A stretch of DNA of 64,000 nt, taken from CBDBLK01 sp965215445. GTDB taxonomy: Bacteria > Bdellovibrionota > Bacteriovoracia > Bacteriovoracales > Bacteriovoracaceae. The position numbers were made by a program, and so were the translations under genes. Shown here in pieces: positions 51,164 through 59,823 of the stretch (within the stretch, counting starts at the first letter, position 1; each line of letters starts with the position of its first letter). The stretch is from the NCBI GenBank assembly GCA_965215445.1, contig CBDCDT010000002.1:992001-1056000 (forward strand), in the 5' to 3' direction. Below the pieces are notes generated by a model. The model did not search any database, was not told where the DNA came from, and saw only the letters and a program-made list of their open reading frames with translations.

Positions 51164-52627
51164 TTGGCAGATATTCTGTCTATTGGAAATACGGGCCTTA
51201 ATGCTTCCAGAAAATCTTTAGAGACAACTGGCCACAATATTGCCAACGTCAATACGGAAGGGTACAGCCGTCAGCGAGTTTTGCAAAAAGCTATTACACC
51301 TTACCGAGGTGGAGATATTATACAAGGAGTGGGGGTAGAGGTTACCAACATAGAAAGAGCACATTCTCCGCATATTCAAAAAAATTTAATGAGACATACC
51401 AGCGAGCATGAATTTTATAAGACTCGCTCTGAGGAAATGTCTCGGATAGAAAGTATATTTAATGAAATAGATGGAGATGGTCTGAACCAAGTTCTTAACA
51501 AATTTTACAATGCTTTTAGAGGTCTTTCCGCGCAACCAGAAAACGAAACGACTCGTTCTATCGTTCGTGATAGTGCTACCATCGTGGTTAAAGATTTTCA
51601 TAGGATTCAAGACACGCTCAATAGATTATCTTCCGATTTGGACAATAGAATTATTACCCAAGTTGAAGATATTAATTCTTCGTTAAAAAAGGTTGCCAAA
51701 TTAAATGGCAATATAGCTTTTTTAGAGAAAGTTAATGGTGAAACAGGAGATCTGCGGGATCAAAGAGATATGGTGCTAGAGAGGCTTAGTAGATATTTGA
51801 AAATTAAAACTTATAGAGATAATCGTGGCAATTTCATTGTATCGGCAAAAGGTGCTGGTACTTTGGTAGAAGGAAAAATGACACAAGAATTGGGGACAGG
51901 TAGTACTTCCAAGCAAGATAGTTCTGATGGACGTGATGGCTCAATCGAAATTTTTTTAAAAAACCGCCCTTCACAAAAAATTACAAAATTTTTTGAAGGA
52001 GGAGAAACATCTTCCCTTATTAAAGTAAGAAATCAAGATATTGGAAGTTTGAGGAAAACTATTGATCAAATTGCTTTTGATTTTGCCAATACAGTAAATG
52101 CCATTCATAGAAATGGTTATGTTAATCGCCAAGTCGAAATTGACAGCAAGGGGCAAGCAGTTGCTCTCGATCGAAAGGGCGCAACTACTGGAATCAATTT
52201 TTTTAAAATGGCCAATACGCAGGAGAATGCGGCATTGTCTTTAGAGTTAAGCGATGAAATTAAAAACGACCTTTCCAACATAGTGACGGCATTGGAACCC
52301 AATAGCCCGGGAGACAATCGAATTGCTCTTGGCATTTCCAAACTTCAATACGAAAAATTTATGGAGGGAGGCACGGCAACTATTGAAGAACATTTTCTTA
52401 AATCTGTTGGCCGTGTTGGTATAGAAACTGGCAAGGCAAAATTGGATGCAGAACAGGCAGACGGAATTTTATCCCAGGCCAAAGACCTTCGGGAAAGATT
52501 AAGTGGGGTTAATCTTGATGAAGAAACCGCCAGCTTGATACGTTTTCAACAGGCCTATCAGGCCTCGGCAAAAATAATGCAGACTGCTGATGAGATGTTT
52601 AAAACGGTTTTAAATCTCAAGAGATAA
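51164..52627 (+). CDS. flgK: Hook-filament junction protein FlgK (HAP1)
   Basis: 487 residues from TTG 51164 behind a strong AAGGAGGAG site. N-terminal motif IGNTGLNASRKSLETTGHNIANVNTEGYSRQR, conserved NKFYNAFRGLSAQPENETTR and C-terminal LIRFQQAYQASAKIMQTADEMFKTVLNLK are all FlgK. The D2 part is short compared with Salmonella (547). Confidence 0.95.
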   Translation: MADILSIGNTGLNASRKSLETTGHNIANVNTEGYSRQRVLQKAITPYRGGDIIQGVGVEVTNIERAHSPHIQKNLMRHTSEHEFYKTRSEEMSRIESIFNEIDGDGLNQVLNKFYNAFRGLSAQPENETTRSIVRDSATIVVKDFHRIQDTLNRLSSDLDNRIITQVEDINSSLKKVAKLNGNIAFLEKVNGETGDLRDQRDMVLERLSRYLKIKTYRDNRGNFIVSAKGAGTLVEGKMTQELGTGSTSKQDSSDGRDGSIEIFLKNRPSQKITKFFEGGETSSLIKVRNQDIGSLRKTIDQIAFDFANTVNAIHRNGYVNRQVEIDSKGQAVALDRKGATTGINFFKMANTQENAALSLELSDEIKNDLSNIVTALEPNSPGDNRIALGISKLQYEKFMEGGTATIEEHFLKSVGRVGIETGKAKLDAEQADGILSQAKDLRERLSGVNLDEETASLIRFQQAYQASAKIMQTADEMFKTVLNLKR

Positions 52628-52642
52628 AAGAAGAGGATTGGC

Positions 52643-53641
52643 ATGACAAGGGTTTCTGAAAATTCATCTCATGGGATTTTGCGCTATGGTTTAAATAAGA
52701 ATAGAGGCAAGCTCGAAGAATTGCAGCTTAAGGGAACAACTCTTAAAAATATTAATCGCCCATCGGATAATCCCAGCAGCAACGTAGAATTGCTCACCAT
52801 TAATTCACGTTTGCATGACAACAACCAATATCTCCAGAATATCGACCAGGCCAAACTTCAACTCAACATAACGGAAAAATCTTTAGAGCAACTCACCGAT
52901 ATTATGGTTAAGGCCAAAGAAACTGCTGTTGCTCAGGCCTCTGATTTATATAATCCCGAGACTCGTAAAAATGTTGCTTATGAAATTCAGCAATTGCGCA
53001 ATCATGCCCTAATTACTGCCAATAAACGCCTTGGACAAAGGTATATCTTTAGTGGTTCCAAATCTCTTCAAAGGCCCTTTTCAGATTCTGGAGAATACCT
53101 GGGAAATCGGGGAAAAATAAATTTGGAAGTGGCCAAGGATTTTTTTATACCCATTAACTTGCATGGTGCTGAGGTCTTTCATCCTGAGGTTGGTGCAGAA
53201 CTTCCTGAAAGGCTCAAGGGGGGTCGAGAGGAAAATCTTATTTCGCCCCTTTCGCCTGCTCGGGATTTGGCCTCGACAGAGGAAAAAAAGGTGGGATTCC
53301 AAAATTCGCGTGGCCTTTTCTACCAGCTCGATCAATTCATTGCCGCTTTGGAAAGCAATGATGTCACCTTGATTCAATCTCTCTTGGAAAGATTTGATGA
53401 TTCTATCGACCGTTTAATTACTTTGAGAACCCAGGCCGGTTCCATTATCAACTCGATAGAAAATTCACGACAGATGCTTGAGTCAGATAATGTTGATTTG
53501 GCAACCCGCAAGTCAACACTTGAAGATGCCGACGTCGCGGAATTGGTTTCAAATATTGCCAAGCAAAAACATATTCTCGAGGCCAGCTACAAGGCGGGGC
53601 AGGGATTAATCAACCAATCCCTTCTCAGTTTTCTCAAATAG
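52643..53641 (+). CDS. flgL: Hook-filament junction protein FlgL (HAP3)
   Basis: 332 residues. N-terminal RVSENSSHGILRYGLNKN, then LKNINRPSDNPSSNVELL, and C-terminal LEDADVAELVSNIAKQKHILEASYKAGQGLINQSLLSFL match FlgL/flagellin D0-D1 helices. It joins FlgK to the filament. Last gene of the flagellar run. Confidence 0.93.
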   Translation: MTRVSENSSHGILRYGLNKNRGKLEELQLKGTTLKNINRPSDNPSSNVELLTINSRLHDNNQYLQNIDQAKLQLNITEKSLEQLTDIMVKAKETAVAQASDLYNPETRKNVAYEIQQLRNHALITANKRLGQRYIFSGSKSLQRPFSDSGEYLGNRGKINLEVAKDFFIPINLHGAEVFHPEVGAELPERLKGGREENLISPLSPARDLASTEEKKVGFQNSRGLFYQLDQFIAALESNDVTLIQSLLERFDDSIDRLITLRTQAGSIINSIENSRQMLESDNVDLATRKSTLEDADVAELVSNIAKQKHILEASYKAGQGLINQSLLSFLK

Positions 53642-53727
53642 TTTCAGTTTTAAAAAAATACCTTTACAAAGTAGGCTTGAAACAATTACACTTCGTAAAG
53701 TTGGTTTGGAATCTTGAGGAGGATACA

Positions 53728-54216
53728 ATGATGGCAAAAGGACTTTTTATAAAACTGCTCGTTTTAGCGGGCCTGTTTTCCGTTTCAGCGGCCAATACTC
53801 CGCTTGAGGAGGCCTACCGGATTACCGTTCAGCATACCCCTATGCATTATACTGATTTTGCCAAGGCCATTGGCCAAAAGGCGCGTTCCTTGAGTGATGT
53901 AGAGATTTCTGCAATCCTTACTTTCGCTCAGGCGTCTGCCAGTAATGATCGCCTGCTTGGAAGACTGTATTTTCGGGCCAAGGTAGAGGGAGGTAGTGAC
54001 ATTCCCTCTAGTGAACAGAGTTTTTCTTGTGATATTCTCTTTTTCGTAAGTGCTCAAAACATTTTTGTGGGAGACTGTTTGTCTTCTGAAGGGGCCATGC
54101 TTTGGTGGGGGAGAACAAGAGTTTCTTTTTCCTTTGAAGAGTTAGAGATTGTTGATTGCAGAAATGTCCCCCAACATCGGGAGTGTGTTTTTCCACAAAG
54201 ACGCCTTCTCTGGTAA
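53728..54216 (+). CDS. Small secreted protein, SFEELEI family member C
   Basis: 162 residues from ATG 53728 (or 53731) with GAGGAGG upstream; the longer start at 53677 hides the signal. Signal peptide FIKLLVLAGLFSVSAAN. Conserved patches are MHYTDFAKAIGQKARSLSDVEI, RLYFRAKVEG, SFSCDILFFV and VSFSFEELEIVDC, in the same order as in the proteins at 18678 and 19152. Function unknown. Confidence 0.65.
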   Translation: MMAKGLFIKLLVLAGLFSVSAANTPLEEAYRITVQHTPMHYTDFAKAIGQKARSLSDVEISAILTFAQASASNDRLLGRLYFRAKVEGGSDIPSSEQSFSCDILFFVSAQNIFVGDCLSSEGAMLWWGRTRVSFSFEELEIVDCRNVPQHRECVFPQRRLLW

Positions 54217-54224
54217 ATGTTGAA

Positions 54225-54764
54225 CTACGACCGTTTCTTGGTTTTTTTTCGATTGTTTTTCTTGGATACTTTTTCTGGAGTCCCTTTCTGTGCTAGCGAT
54301 CTGGCCTCTTGATTTTTAATGGGATTTAAGATTTCAGTGGGAAACCCTGACATATCTACCCCCAAAGCAGCGTAAGTAGCGGCGATAATTTGTCCAAAGG
54401 CCGCTCCATAAAGCCTGGCATTATCTTCCAAGTCATTGGTATGGTAGAGGAAAAATTGGAGAGCGTAATTGCTGTACCTCGCTTTGGCCACCGCCTGGCT
54501 GTTGCTGAGGGTATTGAGTTCGGAAATAAAATCAAGCTCGCTATCGTGTTCTTTTTTCATGGCATCGCTAAAACTTTTATCGTCAGCAATTTCTCTTAAA
54601 TCGTAAGAAGTATTGGTTACCAGTTTTTGAAATTTGGGAATCATTCCCTTTTGCATGAGAGTCAGGGTGTATTCAATTCTCAGGATTCTTTTACCCCAAG
54701 GGTCGTTGTGCAAAAATTCGAGGGCGGTTTCAAGTTCTTTTTTTCTTACTCTATTTTTTTTCAT
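54225..54764 (-). CDS. Cytosolic helical protein, paralogue of the 62917 gene
   Basis: 179 residues, no signal or membrane segment. It shares ALEFLHNDPWGKRILRIEYTLTLMQ at the N terminus and AFGQIIAATYAALGVDMSGF near residues 125-144 with the 134-residue protein at 62917. It has an extra acidic helical insert (about 60-85) and a very basic tail (KKNNRKKTKKRS). Not recognised; the conserved Gly/Ala helix suggests a packed core. Confidence 0.68.
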   Translation of the reverse strand: MKKNRVRKKELETALEFLHNDPWGKRILRIEYTLTLMQKGMIPKFQKLVTNTSYDLREIADDKSFSDAMKKEHDSELDFISELNTLSNSQAVAKARYSNYALQFFLYHTNDLEDNARLYGAAFGQIIAATYAALGVDMSGFPTEILNPIKNQEARSLAQKGTPEKVSKKNNRKKTKKRS

Positions 54765-54836
54765 ACTCGATCGACTCTAGCTTACTGATACAAAATGGAA
54801 TATGCTCAGTGCGCAAAATAGGATTGTGAAGAAAAA

Positions 54837-55331
54837 TCAGGGTAAAAGAGAGGAAAGACCCCTTTTTACACAGCCAGGGGTTCGACGCCCATATTCGCCT
54901 TCCGTTCGGGCCTTACATTTTGAAACAACTCTTTGGGTGTGATTTTTACAGTGTTTTGGGTTGGCAAAGCGCCTATTTCTTCGGTGCTTCATGCAAAAGT
55001 AGGTGGTGTACTGCTCGGTTTGAATTTCCAACTCTTTTTGCCGCTCTGGAGATAGGGGAATCGAATCGTTCAAAGGCCGTTTTCTTATTCTTTCATTGCT
55101 TGGGTAATATTTCCGAATTGGCCTTTTTTTGGTGTAGTTGGCCCAGTTGTTTAATCTCATTTGGCGGTAGTGTTCGATGGCATTTCGAGAGACGCTTGGC
55201 GCAATGGGTCGTGAGATTTTTTTCGTTATTTTGGAAGTGGGTTTTCGTTTCGGCCTGCGTTTAGGCCCAGCACAACTCGCATGGTATAGAAAAAAAATCG
55301 AGCAGATTATCCAAAAGAAAAATGTTTTCAC
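54837..55331 (-). CDS. Basic lipoprotein-like secreted protein
   Basis: 164 residues. The leader FFFWIICSIFFLYHASC ends in a lipobox-like HASC with Cys at 20. The mature part is strongly basic (KRRPKRKPTSKITKKIS) and has four late cysteines (FCMKHR, HCKNH, KCKAR, GCVKR) that may form disulfides or bind metal. Could be peptidoglycan- or nucleic-acid-binding; not recognised. Confidence 0.6.
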   Translation of the reverse strand: MKTFFFWIICSIFFLYHASCAGPKRRPKRKPTSKITKKISRPIAPSVSRNAIEHYRQMRLNNWANYTKKRPIRKYYPSNERIRKRPLNDSIPLSPERQKELEIQTEQYTTYFCMKHRRNRRFANPKHCKNHTQRVVSKCKARTEGEYGRRTPGCVKRGLSSLLP

Positions 55332-55336
55332 TGCTT

Positions 55337-56032
55337 CTACCTTCGGAGCACTTCACTCATTTCCAAGTGAGTATCTTTTTTTATGGATTGGAGGAAGAGA
55401 TACAAAACCAAGCTCACCATGATGGCCATGGGAAGGGCTATCGCCACAAAACTGTATTTCAACATATCCCCTAAAGATGCGGCAAATTCAGATGAGCCAG
55501 GGGCGCCTCGGATGAGAATGGTGGCCAAAATATAATTAAGCAGGGCGCTGATTAAACAAGAGCCTCCCAGTAGAAGGTTGGCCAATTTTAATTGTTTGTC
55601 GAGTTTGGTTTCAAGTCCTCTGCGTTCGAGTTCAAGTTTAATTTTTTTGAGGTCGAGAATTTGTTTGAGTAGGGTGGTGACCAATGGCCAGCGGGTTTTT
55701 TGGGAAATAAAGATGGCCAGGCCCATGAGTAAGGGAATGGCCGTTTCCTTGACGATAATCCAAAACTTATTGAGTTCCAAAAGGCCAATTCCGCCTGTGA
55801 GAAGAGTATTGACCAGTCCCAAAATAGAAAAAAAGTGAACGCGCTTTTTATAGGCCAGGTCGTAAAGGCCGTGAAGCAAGGGAAAGGAGAGTGCCAGAAT
55901 AAGGCCATAGGTAAAACCCAGGTACTCTGGTTTGGCCAGTTTGGAGAGAACGAAAGCGGGAATGATAATGTCTACTAAAAGATTGAGTAGGGGATTGTCG
56001 TTTTTCGGAGGGGCGAGCGTGTTTGTATTCAT
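55337..56032 (-). CDS. Polytopic membrane protein, VC0807-like
   Basis: 231 residues with about six hydrophobic segments. PEYLGFTYGLILALSFPLLHGLYDL and HFFSILGLVNTLLTGGIGLL resemble the VC0807/intracellular-septation-A-like membrane family. A charged helical loop (DLKKIKLELERRGLETKLD) lies in mid-protein. Six nt before the exonuclease gene's stop on the same strand, so likely co-transcribed. Confidence 0.65.
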   Translation of the reverse strand: MNTNTLAPPKNDNPLLNLLVDIIIPAFVLSKLAKPEYLGFTYGLILALSFPLLHGLYDLAYKKRVHFFSILGLVNTLLTGGIGLLELNKFWIIVKETAIPLLMGLAIFISQKTRWPLVTTLLKQILDLKKIKLELERRGLETKLDKQLKLANLLLGGSCLISALLNYILATILIRGAPGSSEFAASLGDMLKYSFVAIALPMAIMVSLVLYLFLQSIKKDTHLEMSEVLRR

Positions 56033-56038
56033 GTAATC

Positions 56039-56869
56039 CTAATCGGCAACATACCAGTTAAAGTCAAAGTGAACATTGTTTTCATCAAGTAAAATTTTAT
56101 GGATGTTTTTGAACCAAATTTTTTTGTCGGGATCCCATTTAAAGCGGCTCTTGGCGACTTTGTTTTTTATGATATTGAATTTTTCGACTTCCTGGCGGTT
56201 TTTCCAGTTGGGTGCCTTGAGTTTGGCGGCCACTTTCACGATGGGAGATTTTGCCAGGGCCACCATTCTTTCTACATCGTATTGATGGGCCACTTTGAGC
56301 ATGGCCAGGGCATCGGTGACAGCGCGATGGGGAAAGGGGTTGATAAATCCGTGGGCGTGTTCAAGCATGGCCATGGAACGGGATTTAATTTTTTTGGGAT
56401 ATTCAATATCGGTGGCACTGTCGATCCAAACTTTGCGGGGAAATTCAACGTGATGGCGCTTGTACATGGCCTCAAGCATGGGACGGTCGTATTCTCGCGC
56501 ATTGTGGGCCATGAGAAAATCCGCTTGTTCAATGAGTTTCGCCAGTTGGCGCAGAATCGTGGTGATGGCCTCTCCCCGGTGGCCATATTGATCGAGCATT
56601 TGATCGGAAATACCAGTCAATTCTTCAATTTCTTCACTAATATCCGGTCGGCCCGGCTCATTGATAAGCTGATCGAAAATTTTGACTGGTTGGCCAAATT
56701 TCCAATCCCACAAGACGGCACCAATTTCAGAGACGCGGTCGGTTTGAAAATTGATGCCAGCATTGACCAAATCCTGATGAATACCCTCTAAATCAAGGCC
56801 CAAGACCAAGGGAGAAAAGGAATGGGAGTTTTTTGACATCGTGGGCATCATAAGAATTTGTTCCCGCAT
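56039..56869 (-). CDS. DnaQ-like DEDDh 3'-5' exonuclease
   Basis: 276 residues from ATG 56869 (TTG 56875 and later ATGs are alternatives). Exo motifs are LDLEG (Exo I), HNAREYD (Exo II) and HRAVTDA (Exo III, with the DEDDh His). A distinctive insertion DINFQTDRVSEIGA-type region and a C-terminal basic part (RFKWDPDKKIWFKNIHK, like the DUF3820/PolC-C tail) follow. It degrades DNA or RNA 3' ends using two metal ions; the specific substrate is unknown. Confidence 0.82.
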   Translation of the reverse strand: MREQILMMPTMSKNSHSFSPLVLGLDLEGIHQDLVNAGINFQTDRVSEIGAVLWDWKFGQPVKIFDQLINEPGRPDISEEIEELTGISDQMLDQYGHRGEAITTILRQLAKLIEQADFLMAHNAREYDRPMLEAMYKRHHVEFPRKVWIDSATDIEYPKKIKSRSMAMLEHAHGFINPFPHRAVTDALAMLKVAHQYDVERMVALAKSPIVKVAAKLKAPNWKNRQEVEKFNIIKNKVAKSRFKWDPDKKIWFKNIHKILLDENNVHFDFNWYVAD

Positions 56870-56900
56870 TGCCAAGCGTGATAGCCCAGGGCGGTAGTTG

Positions 56901-57824
56901 TTATGCGTTATGGCTTTTGAAGGAGATTCGCCACCGCCTCATCAATGTGGGGTGCCCAAAAGAAAAGTTTTTTTGTTCGAGGGCCTTGGGCAAAATAGTT
57001 TGTCCGTCCAAGACCAGGCAGGCCATTTCTCCCATCATCATACGCAAGGCCAAGGGGGGAACGGGAAACAAAGTGGGGCGTTTTAAGGCCTTGCCCAGCG
57101 CTTTGGTAAATTCCCGGTTGCTGGCCGGCCCAGGAGAGACTGCATTGAAAACTCCCCGGTAAGATGGGTCTTCGGTGGCAGTTTGAATAATTTTGGTGAG
57201 GTCGTCTACGTGAATCCAACTCATCATTTGCCTGCCATTTCCCACTGGGCCACCAAGACCGAGCCGAAAGGGAAAAAGCATTTTGTTCATGGCCCCCGCT
57301 TCAGGGCCTAGAACAACTCCTATGCGAAGAATGACTTTTCTCGTGGAATCGGGCAGGGCGTTTAAAGTTTGTTCCCATTCATGGCATAGATCGCTTAAAA
57401 AACCAGACCCCTTGGGGGAATTTTCGTCGATGGTCGTTTCCTGATTGACCGGGTAAAGGCCTATTGCCGAGGCCTGAATAAAAAAGGCCGGATTGAGTTC
57501 TGCTTTAATGAGTGCGGAAACAAGTTTTTGGGTGCTTTGAATGCGGCTATTCCTCAGTTTGGTTTTTTGGGCCAAGGACCAGCGTTTGTTGGCGAGGTTT
57601 TCTCCCATCAGGTTGATGATTCCGTCGAGAGGGCCTTGAAGTTGATCTTTTGGAAATTCTTGTCGCAAAGCATCCCATTCAATCCACTCAATTTTGGAGG
57701 GAAATTTGTGTTTTACACGTTGAATATTGCGGGTGACTAGGCAAAGAGTGTGCTCAAGGCCCAAAAGTCGGTTAATTAAGCGAGTGCCAACGAATCCTGT
57801 TCCACCAGTAATGAGAATACGCAT
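56901..57824 (-). CDS. yfcH: NAD-dependent epimerase-like YfcH family protein
   Basis: 307 residues from ATG 57824, preceded by GGGAGG; a longer start at 57860 lacks a site. Rossmann motif ITGGTGFVGTRL near the N terminus, then GIINLMGENLANKRW and IQASAIGLY, with the DUF1731-type end LGKALKRPTLFPVPPLALRMMMGEM. This is the TIGR01777/YfcH group of SDR proteins, whose role is linked to cell division or shape in some bacteria. Confidence 0.9.
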   Translation of the reverse strand: MRILITGGTGFVGTRLINRLLGLEHTLCLVTRNIQRVKHKFPSKIEWIEWDALRQEFPKDQLQGPLDGIINLMGENLANKRWSLAQKTKLRNSRIQSTQKLVSALIKAELNPAFFIQASAIGLYPVNQETTIDENSPKGSGFLSDLCHEWEQTLNALPDSTRKVILRIGVVLGPEAGAMNKMLFPFRLGLGGPVGNGRQMMSWIHVDDLTKIIQTATEDPSYRGVFNAVSPGPASNREFTKALGKALKRPTLFPVPPLALRMMMGEMACLVLDGQTILPKALEQKNFSFGHPTLMRRWRISFKSHNA

Positions 57825-57892
57825 AGTTTCCTCCCATGAGAGTATTATTGTACTATACATAATATTGATTCTATTTTTCCAGGGAGAAAAAT

Positions 57893-58282
57893 ATGTCGGA
57901 AAAAAAAAATAAGGCCGAAGGCGAATTGGTGGTGAGAGTTTTGGCCATGCCCGCTTCTACCAACCCCAGTGGAGATATTTTTGGCGGATGGTTGTTGAGC
58001 CAAATGGACATTTCCGGAGGCATCTTTTCCAAGCGTTACGTCGGCGGCAACACTGTCACCGTGGCCCTCGACTCCATGGTTTTTCACCGGCCCGTTTTTG
58101 TGGGAGATGTTCTGTGTTGTTATTGTAAATTGGTCAATGTGGGGACGACTTCTCTCGGTGTCAAAGTCGAGGCCTGGATTACTCGGGAGTGGTCGAACGA
58201 ATTTATCAAAGTTACCGAGGGTCTATTTACCTACGTTGCCATAGACCGCGACCGCAGACCCAGGCCGTTTAAGAAATCTTAA
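57893..58282 (+). CDS. yciA: YciA-type acyl-CoA thioesterase
   Basis: 129 residues, one hotdog domain. MPASTNPSGDIFGGWLLSQMDISGG carries the catalytic Asp-containing N-x(5)-G-x(3)-FGG pattern; TVALDSMVFHRPVFVGD and VKVEAWITRE complete the family. It hydrolyses acyl-CoA esters in the cytosol. Divergent from the yfcH gene. Confidence 0.93.
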   Translation: MSEKKNKAEGELVVRVLAMPASTNPSGDIFGGWLLSQMDISGGIFSKRYVGGNTVTVALDSMVFHRPVFVGDVLCCYCKLVNVGTTSLGVKVEAWITREWSNEFIKVTEGLFTYVAIDRDRRPRPFKKS

Positions 58283-58284
58283 TT

Positions 58285-58998
58285 ATGGCGATTGTTGAGA
58301 TTAAAACATTATCCAAAAACTATGGTGAAATTCAGGCCTTGGATAATATCAGTTTTGATATTTGTGAAGGCAAAATTTTTGCACTTTTAGGCCCTAATGG
58401 AGCGGGGAAAACCACACTTCTTCGCGCTGTCCTCAACCTCACGATGAATTACCGGGGAAGCATTACACTCAACGGACTTAACAGTCGCAATGAAAAGGCG
58501 CGTGTTGGTGTGGCCTTTTGTCCTGAAAAATTTCATTTTTTCCCCTATTACAATGTTGCAGGGACGTTGCATTTTTTTGGCAAAATGAAAGGTCTGCGTG
58601 GCCGTGAACTCGATTCTAAACTTGAGCAAGCGCTGAAGGAATTGGGGATTAGTGACCTTTCACAGCGAAAAATGGGAGGCCTTTCCAAAGGCCAGCTTCA
58701 AAGAGTGGGGTTGGCATCTCTACTGATGGGCGAACACCGCCTTTTATTTCTCGATGAACCTTTTTCAGGAATTGATCCCGTGGGAATCAGAGATCTAAAA
58801 ATTCTTCTCAAAAAATTGAAAGCACAGGGGAAAACCATTGTTCTCAGCAGTCATATCCTCGCAGAAATAGAATCATTGTGTGACGATGTGGTCATTTTGG
58901 ACAAAGGTAAACTTATGGCCAGTGGTCAATTGCAAAAATTAATAGGCAGTGGTTCTTTGGAAGATTATTTTTGTCGTTTGGTAGCGAGTGAGGCATGA
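58285..58998 (+). CDS. ABC transporter ATPase (ABC-2 exporter)
   Basis: 237 residues. Walker A GPNGAGKTT (36-44), signature LSKGQLQRV, Walker B LLFLDEP with FSGIDP, and H-loop LSSHILAEIE. It resembles NosF/CcmA-type exporters that pair with a separate six-helix permease, encoded next with a 4-nt overlap. Substrate unknown; the downstream ctaA suggests a haem or copper link, by position only. Confidence 0.9.
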   Translation: MAIVEIKTLSKNYGEIQALDNISFDICEGKIFALLGPNGAGKTTLLRAVLNLTMNYRGSITLNGLNSRNEKARVGVAFCPEKFHFFPYYNVAGTLHFFGKMKGLRGRELDSKLEQALKELGISDLSQRKMGGLSKGQLQRVGLASLLMGEHRLLFLDEPFSGIDPVGIRDLKILLKKLKAQGKTIVLSSHILAEIESLCDDVVILDKGKLMASGQLQKLIGSGSLEDYFCRLVASEA

Positions 58999-59822
58999 AT
59001 TTTTTTCAAACTTTTTTGATTTATAAGAACACTTTGCAAAAAGAAATGCGTTCTAAAATGCTCGTTTTTTTGACTGCTGCAACCATTATTGTGGTTATCA
59101 TGTCGAAATATCTTTTAGGCGTTGTGTTTGAAAATTTTTTTGCCGACTGGGAACCCAGCAATTTCAGCGATATAGCGTTGGAGTTTTTTCTTTGGGGCAT
59201 AAATTTTTGGACAATTTTTTTGGCCCTTTTTTTAGGCATTAGTACTGTACGCGGCGATTTAGAAGATGGTGTTTTAAGACAGCTTTTAAGTTTTCCGATC
59301 AAGCGTTTTGAGTATTTAATGGCCCGTGTTTTGGGAGTCGGTAGCATCGTTTCTATTTTTTACCTTTTTTCTTTAGGGATTTTTCTTGTTGTTTTTGCAA
59401 AAGAGTGGGGGATACAAGTCAATTTAACTTCTTTGTTTTTGGCCTTTGCTATTAATGCTATCGTCATTGCAGTAGTAGTCGGTTTGGCGGTATCCATTTC
59501 TTTGTTTGCCAAGGGAATTTTTGCTTTCGGCATGGGTATTTTTTTAGTTTTCTTGCTTTTCCTTTCCAACAATCATTTTGCGGAAACTCATTTAACAGAA
59601 ATTTTTAAAGACTCCAATACTTCTTTTTCTTTAGTGTTTTGTCTCGGACTTTTTTTTCATTTTTGTTTTCCCAGGATTGGAGTTTTAAGTGACGTGGCAA
59701 GAATGATAGTTTTAGAGCGCGAGATTTCCGTCGTTTGGTGGCAGGGAACCTTGCATTTGTTATTGAGTTTTGGAATCTTATTCTTATTGACAACTTGGTT
59801 TTTGCGTAAGAAAGAAATATAA
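58995..59822 (+). CDS. ABC-2 type permease
   Basis: 275 residues with about six hydrophobic helices and the ABC-2 pattern GISTVRGDLEDGVLRQLLSFPIKRFEYLMARVLG (about 80-110). Only one membrane protein is present, so it may work as a homodimer with the ATPase. It resembles NosY-like permeases. Confidence 0.85.
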   Translation: MNFFQTFLIYKNTLQKEMRSKMLVFLTAATIIVVIMSKYLLGVVFENFFADWEPSNFSDIALEFFLWGINFWTIFLALFLGISTVRGDLEDGVLRQLLSFPIKRFEYLMARVLGVGSIVSIFYLFSLGIFLVVFAKEWGIQVNLTSLFLAFAINAIVIAVVVGLAVSISLFAKGIFAFGMGIFLVFLLFLSNNHFAETHLTEIFKDSNTSFSLVFCLGLFFHFCFPRIGVLSDVARMIVLEREISVVWWQGTLHLLLSFGILFLLTTWFLRKKEI

Positions 59823-59823
59823 A

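Noticed and set aside
56099..56791. 230-residue plus-strand ORF
   Set aside because: It lies opposite the exonuclease motifs and is Phe/Gly/His-rich, typical of a shadow frame.
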